DNA from: Fictibacillus arsenicus
GTDB lineage: Bacteria > Bacillota > Bacilli > Bacillales > Fictibacillaceae
DNA: 64,000 bases
Direction of reading: 5' to 3'
NCBI RefSeq assembly: GCF_001999465.1
Contig: NZ_MQMF01000001.1
Span: 186,001-250,000 of the forward strand
Position 1 is the first letter of the stretch, and each line of letters begins with the position of its first letter. Made by a program: the position numbers and the translations under genes. Below are positions 27,354-36,829 of this stretch, one piece after another. Under the pieces are notes generated by a model. That model made no database searches and had not been told where the DNA came from. It saw nothing but the letters and a program-made list of their open reading frames with translations.

Positions 27354-27441
27354 GCGTGTTTTCAACAAACTTTATTGCTTTTGGCAGTGGTTGATTTCTG
27401 CTCTAATCAACTTTTAAAAGAAGTTTCTTAAGAAAGAATAC
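27354..27441. repeat. Palindromic repeat R6, core deleted
   Basis: Both ends of the element are present (GTGTTTTCAACAAAC, GTTGATTTCTGCTC, then TAATCAAC and a TTCTTAAGAAAGAA right end), but the GC-rich core of about 120 bp is missing. Confidence 0.65.
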
Positions 27442-27483
27442 TTTTCCTGATGATGGAATTCCACAGAATGTTCAACCCAAAAC

Positions 27484-27510
27484 AAAAACCGCACAATGGC
27501 GGTTTTTAAT
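27484..27510 (-). terminator. Terminator of lcfA
   Basis: AAAAACCGC pairs with GCGGTTTTT, followed by a T/A-rich tail on the minus strand. Confidence 0.8.
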
Positions 27511-27516
27511 AGTAAA

Positions 27517-29208
27517 TCAGTTATTTTGTTTTGCTTTTTCTCGTTCTTCTTCAAGAAGGACTCTGCGGAGAATTTTCCCTACCATCGTTTTAGGCAGTTC
27601 ATCTCTAAATTCATACAATCTCGGCACTTTAAATGACGCCAGGTGTTCGCGGCAATATTTATTCAGTTCTTCTTCTGTACACTCCGCTCCTTCTTTCAGT
27701 ACAACAAAAGCTTTTACGGTCTCTCCGCGATATTCATCAGGTACACCAACGACTACTGCTTCTTTAACACTTTCATGCTCGTATAAAACCTCTTCCACTT
27801 CACGAGGATAAATATTAAAGCCGCCCGCAATAATAAGGTCTTTTTTGCGATCAACAATGTAAAAGTATCCTCTCTCGTCCATGTAGCCCATATCACCCGT
27901 GATAAGCCAGTCGTCCCTAAAAACTGATGCTGTTTCTTCAGGCTGATTCCAGTACCCTTTCATGACTTGAGGGCCTCTTACAGCCAGTTCGCCAATCTCA
28001 CCTGGTTCTGCCCATTCACCAGTTTCAGCAGATATTATAGCTGCTTCAGTATTCGGCCAAGGCAGGCCGATGCTTCCTCTTACTTGCTCTCCATAAATTA
28101 AATTTGCATGAGTTACTGGTGAAGCTTCAGTTAGACCATAACCTTCAACTAATGAACCAGAAATAATCGCCTGAAACTTTTGCTGAACTTCCAGAGGCAA
28201 AGCTGCTGAGCCACTTATGCAAGCCTGGATAGAAGAAAGATCATATTTCTTTAAATCAGGATGGTTCAGAAGTGCAATATACATGGTGGGAGCTCCTGGA
28301 AATAGTGTCGGACGCTCTTTATGAATCGTTTTCAACACTTGTGCCGGATCGAATCGCGGGAGTATAATCATCTGCGCCTTTGTTATGATTCCTAAATTCA
28401 TAACACATGTCATCCCATACACATGGAAGAACGGCAGAGCCCCAAGTATCTTTTCTTTTCCATCCCGATTCTTATACATCCAAGCATTGCACTGTAAAGC
28501 ATTGACGACCAGGTTTTGATGTGTAAGCATTACACCTTTTGCTGGCCCTGTAGTACCGCCCGTATATTGCAATAATGCCAGATCATCCTCAGGAGAGATG
28601 CTGACCTCGGGCTTAATTGGTTTTGACCGTTTAAGCAGTTCAGTGAAAGAATGAACTTCATGATTATAAGAAATGTTTACGATAACCGTTGGATTTTGCC
28701 TTTTTTGCACAAACGGGTAAATCAGGTTTTTGGGAAATGGCAAATAGTCCTTAATACCGGTTATTATAACGTGCTCAACATTCGTATCATTCCGTACAGC
28801 AGAAATTCTTCCAAAGAGCAGATCCAAACTGACGATTACCTTTGCACCGCTGTCAGAAAGCTGATGCCGCAGCTCTCTTTCCGTATAAAGAGGATTCGTC
28901 TGGACAACTATTCCACCTAAGAACAAAGTACCGTAATAAGCAATTACAGCCTGTGGACAGTTTGGCAGCATAATCGCTACACGGTCCCCTTTTTTCACTC
29001 CTAATGCTGAAAGTGAATGTGCAAACCGTAAAGAACTTTCATACAGTTCACCGAACGTTAAAGTCTTGCCTAAAAAATGAACAGCAGTATTATCTTTTTT
29101 CTGTTCTGCTGCTTCTTCTAAATACGCGAATAAAGGTCTGCTGTCGTAATCAAGATGTCCCGGAATTTCACTTGGGTAACTGTTAAGCCACCTTCTTTCC
29201 ACTTGCAT
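27517..29208 (-). CDS. lcfA: Long-chain acyl-CoA synthetase
   Basis: A 563-residue adenylate-forming enzyme activating fatty acids for beta-oxidation. Motifs: LQYTGGTTGPAKGVMLTHQN (ATP loop), EGYGLTEASPV, WLITGDMGYMDERGYFYIVDRKKD and the C-terminal PKTMVGKILRR lysine. The ATG sits very close to AAAGGAGGAG; a GTG two codons later would have better spacing. CcpA control is suggested by the cre at 29266-29280. I saw no FadR box upstream. Confidence 0.95.
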   Translation of the reverse strand: MQVERRWLNSYPSEIPGHLDYDSRPLFAYLEEAAEQKKDNTAVHFLGKTLTFGELYESSLRFAHSLSALGVKKGDRVAIMLPNCPQAVIAYYGTLFLGGIVVQTNPLYTERELRHQLSDSGAKVIVSLDLLFGRISAVRNDTNVEHVIITGIKDYLPFPKNLIYPFVQKRQNPTVIVNISYNHEVHSFTELLKRSKPIKPEVSISPEDDLALLQYTGGTTGPAKGVMLTHQNLVVNALQCNAWMYKNRDGKEKILGALPFFHVYGMTCVMNLGIITKAQMIILPRFDPAQVLKTIHKERPTLFPGAPTMYIALLNHPDLKKYDLSSIQACISGSAALPLEVQQKFQAIISGSLVEGYGLTEASPVTHANLIYGEQVRGSIGLPWPNTEAAIISAETGEWAEPGEIGELAVRGPQVMKGYWNQPEETASVFRDDWLITGDMGYMDERGYFYIVDRKKDLIIAGGFNIYPREVEEVLYEHESVKEAVVVGVPDEYRGETVKAFVVLKEGAECTEEELNKYCREHLASFKVPRLYEFRDELPKTMVGKILRRVLLEEEREKAKQNN

Positions 29209-29265
29209 CTCCTCCTTTAATTCACGCCTTCCTTCAAAAATTTCTATATCTTTATTCCTATTATA

Positions 29266-29280
29266 TTGAAAACGTATACA
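29266..29280 (-). promoter_or_regulatory. CcpA cre site of lcfA
   Basis: TTGAAAACGTATACA matches the WTGNAANCGNWNNCW consensus at every position. It adjoins a TATAAT -10 box (29260-29265, minus strand), so CcpA would repress lcfA in rich sugar. Confidence 0.75.
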
Positions 29281-29335
29281 ATTTTATATACTTTTTTAAA
29301 AATTAAAAATAATCGGTAAAATTTTGACCAAAAAA

Positions 29336-29365
29336 TTCCAGACCCCATATAGAAAGGTCTGGATT
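29336..29365 (-). terminator. Terminator after yshE and small ORF
   Basis: CCAGACC pairs with GGTCTGG, then TTTTTT on the minus strand. It follows the 27-residue reading frame, which places that frame in the yshE transcript. Confidence 0.8.
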
Positions 29366-29369
29366 TTAA

Positions 29370-29453
29370 TCATGTGAAAAATAATAAATAAACAAAACCT
29401 GCCACAATAAATAATCCGCTAAGAACAAAAAGAACTTTAAATAACGTTTCCAT
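29370..29453 (-). CDS. Putative 27-residue membrane peptide
   Basis: An ATG at 29451-29453, preceded by GAAGGGATAAAAT, opens a frame of 27 codons: a short METLFKV start and then one hydrophobic segment of about 20 residues ending in LLFFT. It begins 15 bp after the yshE stop and ends just before the terminator at 29336. I know no family for it. It may be a small membrane partner of YshE, or merely a hydrophobic by-product. Confidence 0.5.
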   Translation of the reverse strand: METLFKVLFVLSGLFIVAGFVYLLFFT

Positions 29454-29468
29454 ATTTTATCCCTTCAA

Positions 29469-29873
29469 CTATTCAATGCCTTCCCCAATAACAAACGACA
29501 GACCTACTGAGATAACCATCGAAATAAAACCTACAGCTCTATTATCATTTTCAATTTCTTTATCGATCTGAAATTTTGGCGTTAAAAATTCATAAATAAA
29601 ATAACCGATTAAAAGTAAAATGAATCCAAATATTCCCCACATGACCATCATTAGCAAAGAGTCATTCTGGGAAATAGAATATCGAAAAATGTTGGCGATT
29701 CCAAAAATCTTACCGCCTGTCGCCATTGCAACTGAAAGATTTCCATTTTTAATTTCAACCCAGTTCTTATATCGCGTCACAAGCTCGAATACAGCTAGAA
29801 ACAGGACCATACAAAGCACTACAACGCTATAGTTTGCTGCTGTTTTTAAAAAAGCATTTCCCATAAAATCCAT
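29469..29873 (-). CDS. yshE: DUF350 membrane protein YshE
   Basis: A 134-residue protein with four predicted membrane helices (about 10-30, 45-65, 75-98, 108-130), a DUF350/YjfL-type protein. Function unknown. ATG at 29871-29873 follows AAAGGGGAATTGCC; an in-frame TTG two codons earlier lacks spacing. Same position between lcfA and mutS2 as in B. subtilis. Confidence 0.85.
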   Translation of the reverse strand: MDFMGNAFLKTAANYSVVVLCMVLFLAVFELVTRYKNWVEIKNGNLSVAMATGGKIFGIANIFRYSISQNDSLLMMVMWGIFGFILLLIGYFIYEFLTPKFQIDKEIENDNRAVGFISMVISVGLSFVIGEGIE

Positions 29874-29925
29874 CGGCAATTCCCCTTTGTAGATGGCTTG
29901 ATAATCGATTCAGCCTCATAGTAAA

Positions 29926-30147
29926 AGCTGTTTTCGTAATCTATGTTGCTTTTGTAAGAGGTTAATTTCCGCTACAGGACTCCCTTTCCGCAGGGTGTGC
30001 GGTGAGCCCATTCGCCGCTTTGCGTCATTGAATGGTCTCACCTGTCCCACTCATCCTGCTGGAGTCTCGTCCTTCCGCTTCAATTAACTATTCAATGAAG
30101 AAGTTATAAAAAACCTCTTTGTAGCAACAATCCTTTAGAAGAGAGCT
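29926..30147. repeat. Palindromic repeat R7
   Basis: Complete 222-bp copy. Left end AGCTGTTTTC and right end GAAGAGAGCT are inverted; ATGTTGCTTTTG faces GTAGCAACAAT. Core as in the other copies (GGTGAGCCC...GGTCTCACC). It lies between yshE and mutS2. Confidence 0.85.
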
Positions 30148-30205
30148 TTTTTGAAAGTAGTTGATTTCCGTCAAGGACTGCTTGCTTTCCGCGGTTAAAA
30201 GAAAG
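30148..30205. repeat. Palindromic repeat R8, partial, abutting R7
   Basis: Starts directly at the R7 end with GAAAGTAGTTGATTTCCG, then TTGCTTTCCGCGG, and breaks off. Truncated tandem copy. Confidence 0.65.
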
Positions 30206-30260
30206 ATGGTGCTCCTGCGGCTGTAAGTGAAAAACGATGATTTCTTGTATTTAGTCTGGA

Positions 30261-32618
30261 TTACTTTAACACGGCTACTGTTACTCCGCCTCCGCCTTCA
30301 CCTGCGGCACCCATTCTTGTAGACTTAACATTGCGATGTGATTTTAATAGCTCTTGTACGCCTTTTCGAAGTGCTCCAGTTCCTTTTCCATGAATGATAT
30401 AAACTTGGTTAAAGCCTGCCATCATGGCTTCATCTAAGTATCTGTCAACCTCTAGCATCGCATCTTCATACCTTTTACCTCTTAAATCCAGTTCTGGACG
30501 TGAAGAATCATTTGAACCTGTTACTTTTACAAAAGAACGCGGTTCAGGTTTTGGTTTGGATTCTTTAATCCATTCCAGATCTCGTTCTGATACATTCATT
30601 TTTAAGATACCGATTTGCACTTGATACTCGCTGCTGCTGACTTTTTCAACGATGTGTCCTTTTTGACCGACACTTAACACTCTTACTTCATCACCAGGTA
30701 CATATTCTTTCTTAGTGGATGCAGCTTTTGGTTTCTTATTCTTCGTCTTTGATTTTGGAACAGCTTCTTCCAATCTCTTTTTGGCTTCAATCAGTTTATG
30801 CTCTTTAATCTGTCCGCCTGATTTTTGAAGCTCACGAATTTCAACAATGATCGCTTCCGCTGTTTCCCGTGCTTTTTCAACAGCTCGTTCTGCTTCTTCT
30901 TTCGCCTTCTGATACAGCCGCTCTTTCTCATTTTGATAAAGCTCTAACTCGCGTTCAAGGTCAGCTTTAATGGCTTCAGCTTCTTTTCTTTTAAGCTTAG
31001 CTTCTTGCATCTCTTTTTCTGCTTGTTTACGGTTATCTTCAAGAGATCGGATCATATTGTCAATTTTATTATCGTCTTCACTGATCTGAGCTCTAGCTGA
31101 ATCGATAATATCTTGTCGCAGACCGAGTCTTTTCGATATTTCAAAAGCATTGCTTCGTCCTGGAACTCCGACTAAAAGCCTGTATGTTGGACGCAGTGTC
31201 TGTACGTCAAATTCTACTGAGGCATTCATAACGCCTTCACGGTTGTAAGCATAGGCTTTCAATTCACTGTAATGTGTTGTCGCTACAACGCGGGCTCCTC
31301 TTGCAAATACGAAATCTAGAATAGAAATCGCTAGTGCTGCACCTTCTTGCGGGTCTGTTCCTGCACCGAGTTCGTCAAATAGTACAAGAGATTCATAATC
31401 TAGTTTGTTTAAGATATCAACAATGTTAACCATGTGGGATGAGAATGTACTTAATGACTGTTCGATAGACTGCTCATCGCCTATATCTGCAAAAATCGTT
31501 TTAAAAACAGCCATCTCAGATTCTTCCTGTGCTGGAATCTGCAATCCGCATTGGGCCATCAATGTAAGAAGACCGATCGTTTTTAAAGTAACGGTCTTCC
31601 CTCCTGTATTCGGACCCGTAATAACAAGAGATTGATACTCTCCTCCAAGCTTCACACTCGTTGGTACTACTGTCTCCTGATCGAGCAGGGGATGTCTGCC
31701 GTTATAGAGAGCAATGAAACCTTTGTCATTCATAATCGGTCTAGTACATTTTAGTTCATTTGCAAATCGCGCTTTAGCTAAAATAAAATCAACCTCTGCC
31801 AAAACATCTACGTTCAAGAGAATATCATCAGCTGTTTCAGCAACTTGGACAGTGAGTTCTCTTAATATCTTCTCTATTTCACGTGTTTCTTTCGCTTTTG
31901 CTTCTTTAACCTGATTATTGATGGTTACGACTGATTGCGGTTCAATAAATAGCGTAGCACCACTGGCAGACTGGTCATGAACCATACCGCCAAAATTCCC
32001 TCTGTACTCTTGTTTAACAGGAATAACAAATCTATCATTACGAATCGTTATGATAGAATCTGACAGCATCTTTTGATAGCTTGAAGATCTGACGATTGAT
32101 TCTAGCTTTTCTCTGACTCTAGCTTCGAACGTACGAAGCTGCTGGCGTATTGTTCTTAGCTCTGTGCTCGCACTATCCATCATTTTTCCGTGGTCATCTA
32201 TACAATTTTTAATTGACTGTTCAACTTCCTGCAATGGAATGATCTGTTCGGCAGCATTTTTCAAAATATGAAGTTCGATGCCATCTTCCACTAATCCCTC
32301 GATAAAACGCTTAAATCTCCTGCCGCCATAAAGAGTTGACGCAATATCCATCAAGTCTTCCTCGTTTAAAAGACTTCCGATTTTCGAGCGTTTTACGTTT
32401 GAACGAATATCAAATATCCCGCCGAAAGGAACCTGTCCTTTTAGACGGAGTACTTTTACCCCTTCATCTGTCGCTTCTTGTGCAGTGTTCACTTCTTCAA
32501 GTTCCGTTAAAGGGACAAGAGCTTCAATCTTATTTATTCCTAATGAACAGCTTGCATGCTTTTTTAATCTTTCAATTACTTTTTTTAATTCTAAAACTCG
32601 CAACATTTTTTCTTGCAT
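30261..32618 (-). CDS. mutS2: MutS2 (Smr-domain MutS homologue)
   Basis: A 785-residue MutS2. The ATPase core has Walker [14 protein letters not shown], Walker [17 protein letters not shown] and the signature STFSSHM. A long coiled coil follows (about 520-630), then a linker, then a C-terminal Smr nuclease domain with [12 protein letters not shown] and [13 protein letters not shown]. It has been linked to recombination control and to rescue of collided ribosomes. Start ATG after AGGAGGAAGTTTAAC, 32 bp after polX, same operon. Confidence 0.95.
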   Translation of the reverse strand: MQEKMLRVLELKKVIERLKKHASCSLGINKIEALVPLTELEEVNTAQEATDEGVKVLRLKGQVPFGGIFDIRSNVKRSKIGSLLNEEDLMDIASTLYGGRRFKRFIEGLVEDGIELHILKNAAEQIIPLQEVEQSIKNCIDDHGKMMDSASTELRTIRQQLRTFEARVREKLESIVRSSSYQKMLSDSIITIRNDRFVIPVKQEYRGNFGGMVHDQSASGATLFIEPQSVVTINNQVKEAKAKETREIEKILRELTVQVAETADDILLNVDVLAEVDFILAKARFANELKCTRPIMNDKGFIALYNGRHPLLDQETVVPTSVKLGGEYQSLVITGPNTGGKTVTLKTIGLLTLMAQCGLQIPAQEESEMAVFKTIFADIGDEQSIEQSLSTFSSHMVNIVDILNKLDYESLVLFDELGAGTDPQEGAALAISILDFVFARGARVVATTHYSELKAYAYNREGVMNASVEFDVQTLRPTYRLLVGVPGRSNAFEISKRLGLRQDIIDSARAQISEDDNKIDNMIRSLEDNRKQAEKEMQEAKLKRKEAEAIKADLERELELYQNEKERLYQKAKEEAERAVEKARETAEAIIVEIRELQKSGGQIKEHKLIEAKKRLEEAVPKSKTKNKKPKAASTKKEYVPGDEVRVLSVGQKGHIVEKVSSSEYQVQIGILKMNVSERDLEWIKESKPKPEPRSFVKVTGSNDSSRPELDLRGKRYEDAMLEVDRYLDEAMMAGFNQVYIIHGKGTGALRKGVQELLKSHRNVKSTRMGAAGEGGGGVTVAVLK

Positions 32619-32650
32619 GTTAAACTTCCTCCTGATCCGAGGATATAGAG

Positions 32651-34366
32651 CTATTTTTTACGGTTTAAATAGGTTTCAAATTCTTTTAAAGTCATCGTAT
32701 TTATTACAGAACTCTTTTTAATAAAACCTTTTCGTGCTACCGCAGCCCCAATCTCCATATGTTTCATCGTTTCTTTATAATGCGCATCCGTATTAATTGC
32801 AATCTTCACACCGAGCTCCTGTGCTTTTCTAAGCCAGTCTGGTGATAAATCCAGTCTGTTTGGGTTAGCATTTAATTCGATTGCGGTATCTGTTTCATAT
32901 GCGAGCTGAAGCAGCATATCCACATCAACATCGTAGCCTGTTCTTCGGCCGATCAGGCGCCCAGTCGGATGAGCAATTAAATCTACCTTTTTGTGATCGA
33001 GCGCTGTTTTTAAACGTTTCATGATCTTGCTCTGGTCTTGTGAAAAAGCAGAATGGATACTCGCAATAACAAAATCCAACTCATCGAGAAGATCATCATC
33101 ATAGTCTAGTGTACCATCTGGTAATATATCCATTTCAATGCCAGCAAATATTTTGAAGTCCTTATATTTTTCGTTCAGTTTATCAATCTCTTTCCGCTGC
33201 ATGCGGATCCTCTCTGGAGTAAGTCCGTTTGCCACCCGCAGATACTGGGAATGATCTGTAATAGCCATAAACTCATATCCAAGGTTCCTTGCTTCTTCAG
33301 CCATCTCCTCTATCGAGAATGCGCCGTCACTCCAAGTAGAATGCAGATGCAGGTCTCCTTTAATATCCGATAAGTTAACAAACTCATAATCTTTCATCAG
33401 AAGTTCGATTTCTTCACCAGTTTCTCTCGCTTCTGGCGGTATCCAATTTAGCCCGAAATACGTGTAAAATTCTTCTTCGGTTTTAAACGTTCGAACTTCA
33501 CCAGTCTCTGTAATCTCAACACCGTATTCACTAATCTTTTCTCCTCTGCTTTTAGCGAGCTGCCGCATTTTAACGTTATGTTCCATTGAACCTGTAAAAT
33601 GATGCAGTGTCGTTGCGAATTGCTCGGGTTCAACAATTCTAAAATCTACTGAAACAGCCATTTTCTCTCCTAATACGACGGAAACCTTCGTATCACCGCT
33701 TGCAATTACATCTGTAACTCCCTGCAAGTTTAGTAGCTGTTCTTTCACTTTTCCAGGATTTTCCGAAGATATAATAAAATCAAGATCTTTAATCGTTTCC
33801 CTGTACCTTCTTAGACTGCCTGCTCTTGAAAATTTTTCAATATATTGCATCTTTTCAAGCTGTGCCTCAATATTTTCAGCTATTGGGAGCATATAAGCGA
33901 TCGGCAGCCTTTCAGGTCTCTTTCCAATATCGTCTAATGAAGCAAGGATCTTCTCTTCTGTCTTTGCTCCAAATCCCGCAATTTCTCTTACTTTACCGGC
34001 AGAACACGCTTCTTTTAGCGTTTCAATATTTGTTACGCCCAGTTCTGAGTAAAGTTTCGCAATCTTTTTTCCTCCCAGGTTAGGAACTTGTAATAATGTA
34101 ATAAGTTCAGAGGGTACTTTTTCCTGAAGTTCAATAAGCAGCTCTGATTCACCTTTATCCATCATTTCGATAATAACTGCAGCGGTTCCTTTGCCAATGC
34201 CTTTTATTTTCGAAACATCTTCTATTTGATCCATCGTTCGCTCATCACCTTCTAGAGCATTTGCGGCTTTTCGGTAAGCGGAAACTTTGAAGGAATTTTC
34301 TCCTAGAATTTCGAGATAAAGAGCAATTTGTTCTAACGCACGTACAATTTCTTTTTTATTAGCCAT
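32651..34366 (-). CDS. polX: DNA polymerase/3'-5' exonuclease PolX
   Basis: A 571-residue bacterial family-X repair polymerase. N-terminal helix-hairpin-helix and polymerase domains (about 1-315: [40 protein letters not shown] with catalytic Asp) join a C-terminal PHP nuclease domain (about 335-571: [28 protein letters not shown]). It fills gaps in base excision repair. ATG after AAAGGGAGTACATT. Confidence 0.95.
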   Translation of the reverse strand: MANKKEIVRALEQIALYLEILGENSFKVSAYRKAANALEGDERTMDQIEDVSKIKGIGKGTAAVIIEMMDKGESELLIELQEKVPSELITLLQVPNLGGKKIAKLYSELGVTNIETLKEACSAGKVREIAGFGAKTEEKILASLDDIGKRPERLPIAYMLPIAENIEAQLEKMQYIEKFSRAGSLRRYRETIKDLDFIISSENPGKVKEQLLNLQGVTDVIASGDTKVSVVLGEKMAVSVDFRIVEPEQFATTLHHFTGSMEHNVKMRQLAKSRGEKISEYGVEITETGEVRTFKTEEEFYTYFGLNWIPPEARETGEEIELLMKDYEFVNLSDIKGDLHLHSTWSDGAFSIEEMAEEARNLGYEFMAITDHSQYLRVANGLTPERIRMQRKEIDKLNEKYKDFKIFAGIEMDILPDGTLDYDDDLLDELDFVIASIHSAFSQDQSKIMKRLKTALDHKKVDLIAHPTGRLIGRRTGYDVDVDMLLQLAYETDTAIELNANPNRLDLSPDWLRKAQELGVKIAINTDAHYKETMKHMEIGAAVARKGFIKKSSVINTMTLKEFETYLNRKK

Positions 34367-34405
34367 AATGTACTCCCTTTCTTTCGATCTCGATTTATTT
34401 TAATA

Positions 34406-34599
34406 GGCTCTCTTCTAACAGATTGTTGTTGTTTTTGGAATTTTTCATTTCCTTCAATGACAAGATGATTGAAGCGTAAGATGCGAGACTCCTAATGGCG
34501 CAAAGCGGCAGGAGGCTCACAGTACACCCCATGGAAAGCGAGCAACCTGAAGCGGAAATCAACAACTGTCAAAGAGCTACAATATATACGAAACAGTCA
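34406..34599. repeat. Palindromic repeat R9, one arm deleted
   Basis: Left end GGCTCTCTTC, GATTGTTGTT, then GATGATTGAAGCG, GCGAGACTCC, and a direct jump to AATGGCGCAAAGCGG and GGAGGCTCAC, so the GGACAGGTGAGAC arm is lost. GAAGCGGAAATCAAC and a right end CGAAACAGTCAT remain. It lies between polX and yshB. Confidence 0.75.
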
Positions 34600-34605
34600 T
34601 TTAAT

Positions 34606-34636
34606 AAAAAAACTTCTCCAAGGAGGGAGAAGTTTT
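34606..34636 (-). terminator. Terminator of zapA-yshB
   Basis: AAAACTTCTCC pairs with GGGAGAAGTTTT, with a T-rich tail on the minus strand. It touches the yshB stop and separates zapA-yshB from polX-mutS2. Confidence 0.8.
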
Positions 34637-35171
34637 ACGCCATATGTTTCATCCACATTTCCTTAACTGACTCAGAAAATACGGGGGTGTTTTTGACCAT
34701 TCCCTGTGCAATCCATGAATTATCATAATGCGCCTGAAATGATTCGATAGGCACTAATGTTGCGATATACAGCAAAATAAATAAGATTAGATAAACTTCT
34801 ACAAAGCCTAACAGTCCGCCAAGCCATCTGTTTGCAGTATGCAAAATCGGTAAATGTGCAAGAAAATCCAGCATAGAGCCTAATATCTGCAGAATGATTT
34901 TTGTTGCAAAGAACAAAATAGCAAAAGCGATCGCATTGTAATAGGCCTGCTCGAGTGAGATGCTATTAAGCAATAATGAGGCAGAACCATCATTAGAAGA
35001 CGGATATGGGATCCATAGCTCAAGCTTTGGGGCAAGATCATCATAATACAGATAAGCAACGATGTAAGCTGCGATAAATCCGATCAAGTGTACGAGCTGC
35101 ATAATAAACCCGCGTTTTAACCCGATCAAAAAGCCACCCAATAATACAATAAACAGAATTAAATCCAGCAT
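34635..35171 (-). CDS. yshB: CvpA-family membrane protein YshB
   Basis: A 178-residue protein with four predicted helices, starting MLDLILFIVLLGGFLIGLKRGF, of the CvpA family (colicin V production protein; function unsettled). ATG at 35169-35171 follows AGAGGAAAGTTAAC. Its first base lies 2 bp after the zapA stop, so it is translated together with zapA. Confidence 0.85.
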   Translation of the reverse strand: MLDLILFIVLLGGFLIGLKRGFIMQLVHLIGFIAAYIVAYLYYDDLAPKLELWIPYPSSNDGSASLLLNSISLEQAYYNAIAFAILFFATKIILQILGSMLDFLAHLPILHTANRWLGGLLGFVEVYLILFILLYIATLVPIESFQAHYDNSWIAQGMVKNTPVFSESVKEMWMKHMA

Positions 35172-35172
35172 G

Positions 35173-35436
35173 TTAACTTTCCTCTTTTCCAATTCTTTGT
35201 TGCAATTTTTTCAGCTCTTCTTTAATCTTTAAATATTCACTCATTGTATTTACCGCTGTCAGTACAGCGAGTTGTTTCGAATCGAGAAACCGATTATGAG
35301 ACTGAATTTCTCTCATTTTCAAATCTACTTTATCAGCTACTAAATGAATGTGGCTGGAAGGTTCGGTCCCTGCAATTACATAACGCTGTCCATAAATCTC
35401 GACCGTCGTACGGTTTTTATTTTTGTCTTCCGCCAC
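35173..35436 (-). CDS. zapA: Cell division protein ZapA
   Basis: An 87-residue ZapA. The N-terminal globular part (TTVEIYGQRYVIAGTEPSSHI) precedes a C-terminal coiled coil (about 50-85, LKIKEELKKLQQRIG). It bundles FtsZ filaments at midcell. The ATG follows AAGGAGGTTTTTTC. Divergent from rnhC, as in B. subtilis. Confidence 0.92.
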   Translation of the reverse strand: MAEDKNKNRTTVEIYGQRYVIAGTEPSSHIHLVADKVDLKMREIQSHNRFLDSKQLAVLTAVNTMSEYLKIKEELKKLQQRIGKEES

Positions 35437-35589
35437 GAAAAAACCTCCTTATCAATAAAAGGATCAATCATTAGATGAATACTCTAATCTACATCTTATC
35501 AAATATCTTACATAGTTGAAAATATTTCTGTTCATTTCTAGAGAAATTTTGATATATTTGGAAATTGAATAATTTTAGGGGGCAATAAT

Positions 35590-36534
35590 ATGGGTCATGT
35601 TGTAAAAAAAATGACGAATACCGAAATCTTAACAATGAAAAAAGAACTGGCTCATGCCGTCCAGGATAAAACTCCGCCTGGTGCTGTCTTTTCTGCAAAA
35701 CTTCCAGATTGTACAGTAACAGCTTACAATTCGGGAAAAGTACTGTTTCAAGGTAAAGGAGCAGAAGAAGCTTCTCAAAAATTTTCAGGTCAAGCCTCAC
35801 CATCTAAAGTAAAAAGCAAAACAACTAAACCGCCTCATCGTTATGCACCGCCTCAAAATGCTGCAGAATTATCGATGATCGGAAGCGATGAGGTTGGCAC
35901 AGGTGATTATTTCGGACCGATGACAGTTGCAGCAGTATATGTATCACGAGACCAGCTTGAACTGGTAAGGGAACTTGGGGTCAAGGATTCCAAGCATTTA
36001 AACGATAAACAGATCGTTCAGATTGCGAAAGAACTTATTCACACTGTACCCTACTCCCTCCTTGTACTTAATAATGAAAAATATAATGAGCTTCAGCAAA
36101 AAGGGATGACTCAAGGAAAAATAAAAGCGATCTTGCATAATCGCGCTCTTCAAAATGTGAAAGCTAAAATAGAAGGCGCAGAGATCGATGGGATATTAGT
36201 AGATCAGTTTTGCGAACCAGGCGTTTATTTTAATTACTTAACGAAAGAGAAAAACCTTTTAAAAGAGGGCATCTATTTTGCTACAAAAGGTGAATCAATC
36301 CATCTCGCAGTAGCTGCTGCCTCAATATTAGCTAGATACAGTTTTTTAAAGGAGATGGATAAACTCGGAGCACGTTTTAACACTGTTATTCCAAAAGGCG
36401 CCGGACCTCACGTTGATGTGAAAGCGGCTGAACTAGCAGAACAGTTCGGAGAATCCGTTTTTGATACAGCAACAAAGAAACATTTCGCTAACACTCAAAA
36501 GGCTTTGAACCTGTTGAAAAAAAAGCGTTCATGA
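35590..36534 (+). CDS. rnhC: Ribonuclease HIII
   Basis: A 314-residue RNase HIII. The N-terminal TBP-like domain (about 1-85) precedes the RNase H catalytic domain with GSDEVGTGDYFGP (Asp-Glu pair), LGVKDSKHLND, ILVDQF (Asp) and the AAASILARY helix. It degrades RNA in RNA-DNA hybrids. ATG after AGGGGGCAATAAT. It is the only rightward gene between sspI and yslB, convergent with pheT. Confidence 0.95.
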   Translation: MGHVVKKMTNTEILTMKKELAHAVQDKTPPGAVFSAKLPDCTVTAYNSGKVLFQGKGAEEASQKFSGQASPSKVKSKTTKPPHRYAPPQNAAELSMIGSDEVGTGDYFGPMTVAAVYVSRDQLELVRELGVKDSKHLNDKQIVQIAKELIHTVPYSLLVLNNEKYNELQQKGMTQGKIKAILHNRALQNVKAKIEGAEIDGILVDQFCEPGVYFNYLTKEKNLLKEGIYFATKGESIHLAVAAASILARYSFLKEMDKLGARFNTVIPKGAGPHVDVKAAELAEQFGESVFDTATKKHFANTQKALNLLKKKRS

Positions 36535-36640
36535 ACTGCATTTTTAAGCCGAAATACTGGTTTTAACGTAATACGTTATAGAATGTGTGGCTATGAAGCC
36601 TTAAAAATTATACGTCTGGGGCGGTCGTCTAGGGACATTA

Positions 36641-36730
36641 GGTGAAACTTGGAGACAATCGGGTGAAACTGCCTGAATTGGGGTGAAACATGTACTTGTT
36701 CGGGTGTAAGTCCAAAATACGGGGCGAATG
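36641..36730 (+). repeat. Periodic GGTGAAAC array, copy 1
   Basis: GGTGAAAC starts at 36641, 36662 and 36682, with decayed units GGTGTAAG at 36703 and GGCGAATG at 36723. Spacings are 21, 20, 21, 20. The bases between differ. It lies in the roughly 295-bp space between the convergent rnhC and pheT. The non-multiple-of-three spacing rules out a coding repeat. Confidence 0.75.
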
Positions 36731-36787
36731 TGTAACAGATTAAAGAACACGTACCGTAAAAGCCTAAAATACATGCTAAAATCAAAT

Positions 36788-36820
36788 AAAAACTGGCTTG
36801 CATGAAAGCAAGCCAGTTTC
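36788..36820 (-). terminator. Terminator of pheST
   Basis: AAACTGGCTTGC pairs with GCAAGCCAGTTT around ATGAAA, with a T/A-rich tail, 10 bp after pheT. Confidence 0.85.
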
Positions 36821-36829
36821 TATTTACCT

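Noticed and set aside
34495-34728. 77-codon plus-strand frame near yshB
   Set aside because: Covers repeat R9, the terminator and antisense of yshB; no start signal.
35489-35803. 104-codon minus-strand frame opposite rnhC
   Set aside because: Antisense shadow of rnhC, overlapping its promoter region.
36591-36803. 70-codon minus-strand frame in the rnhC-pheT gap
   Set aside because: Runs across the GGTGAAAC array; no ribosome site and no family match.
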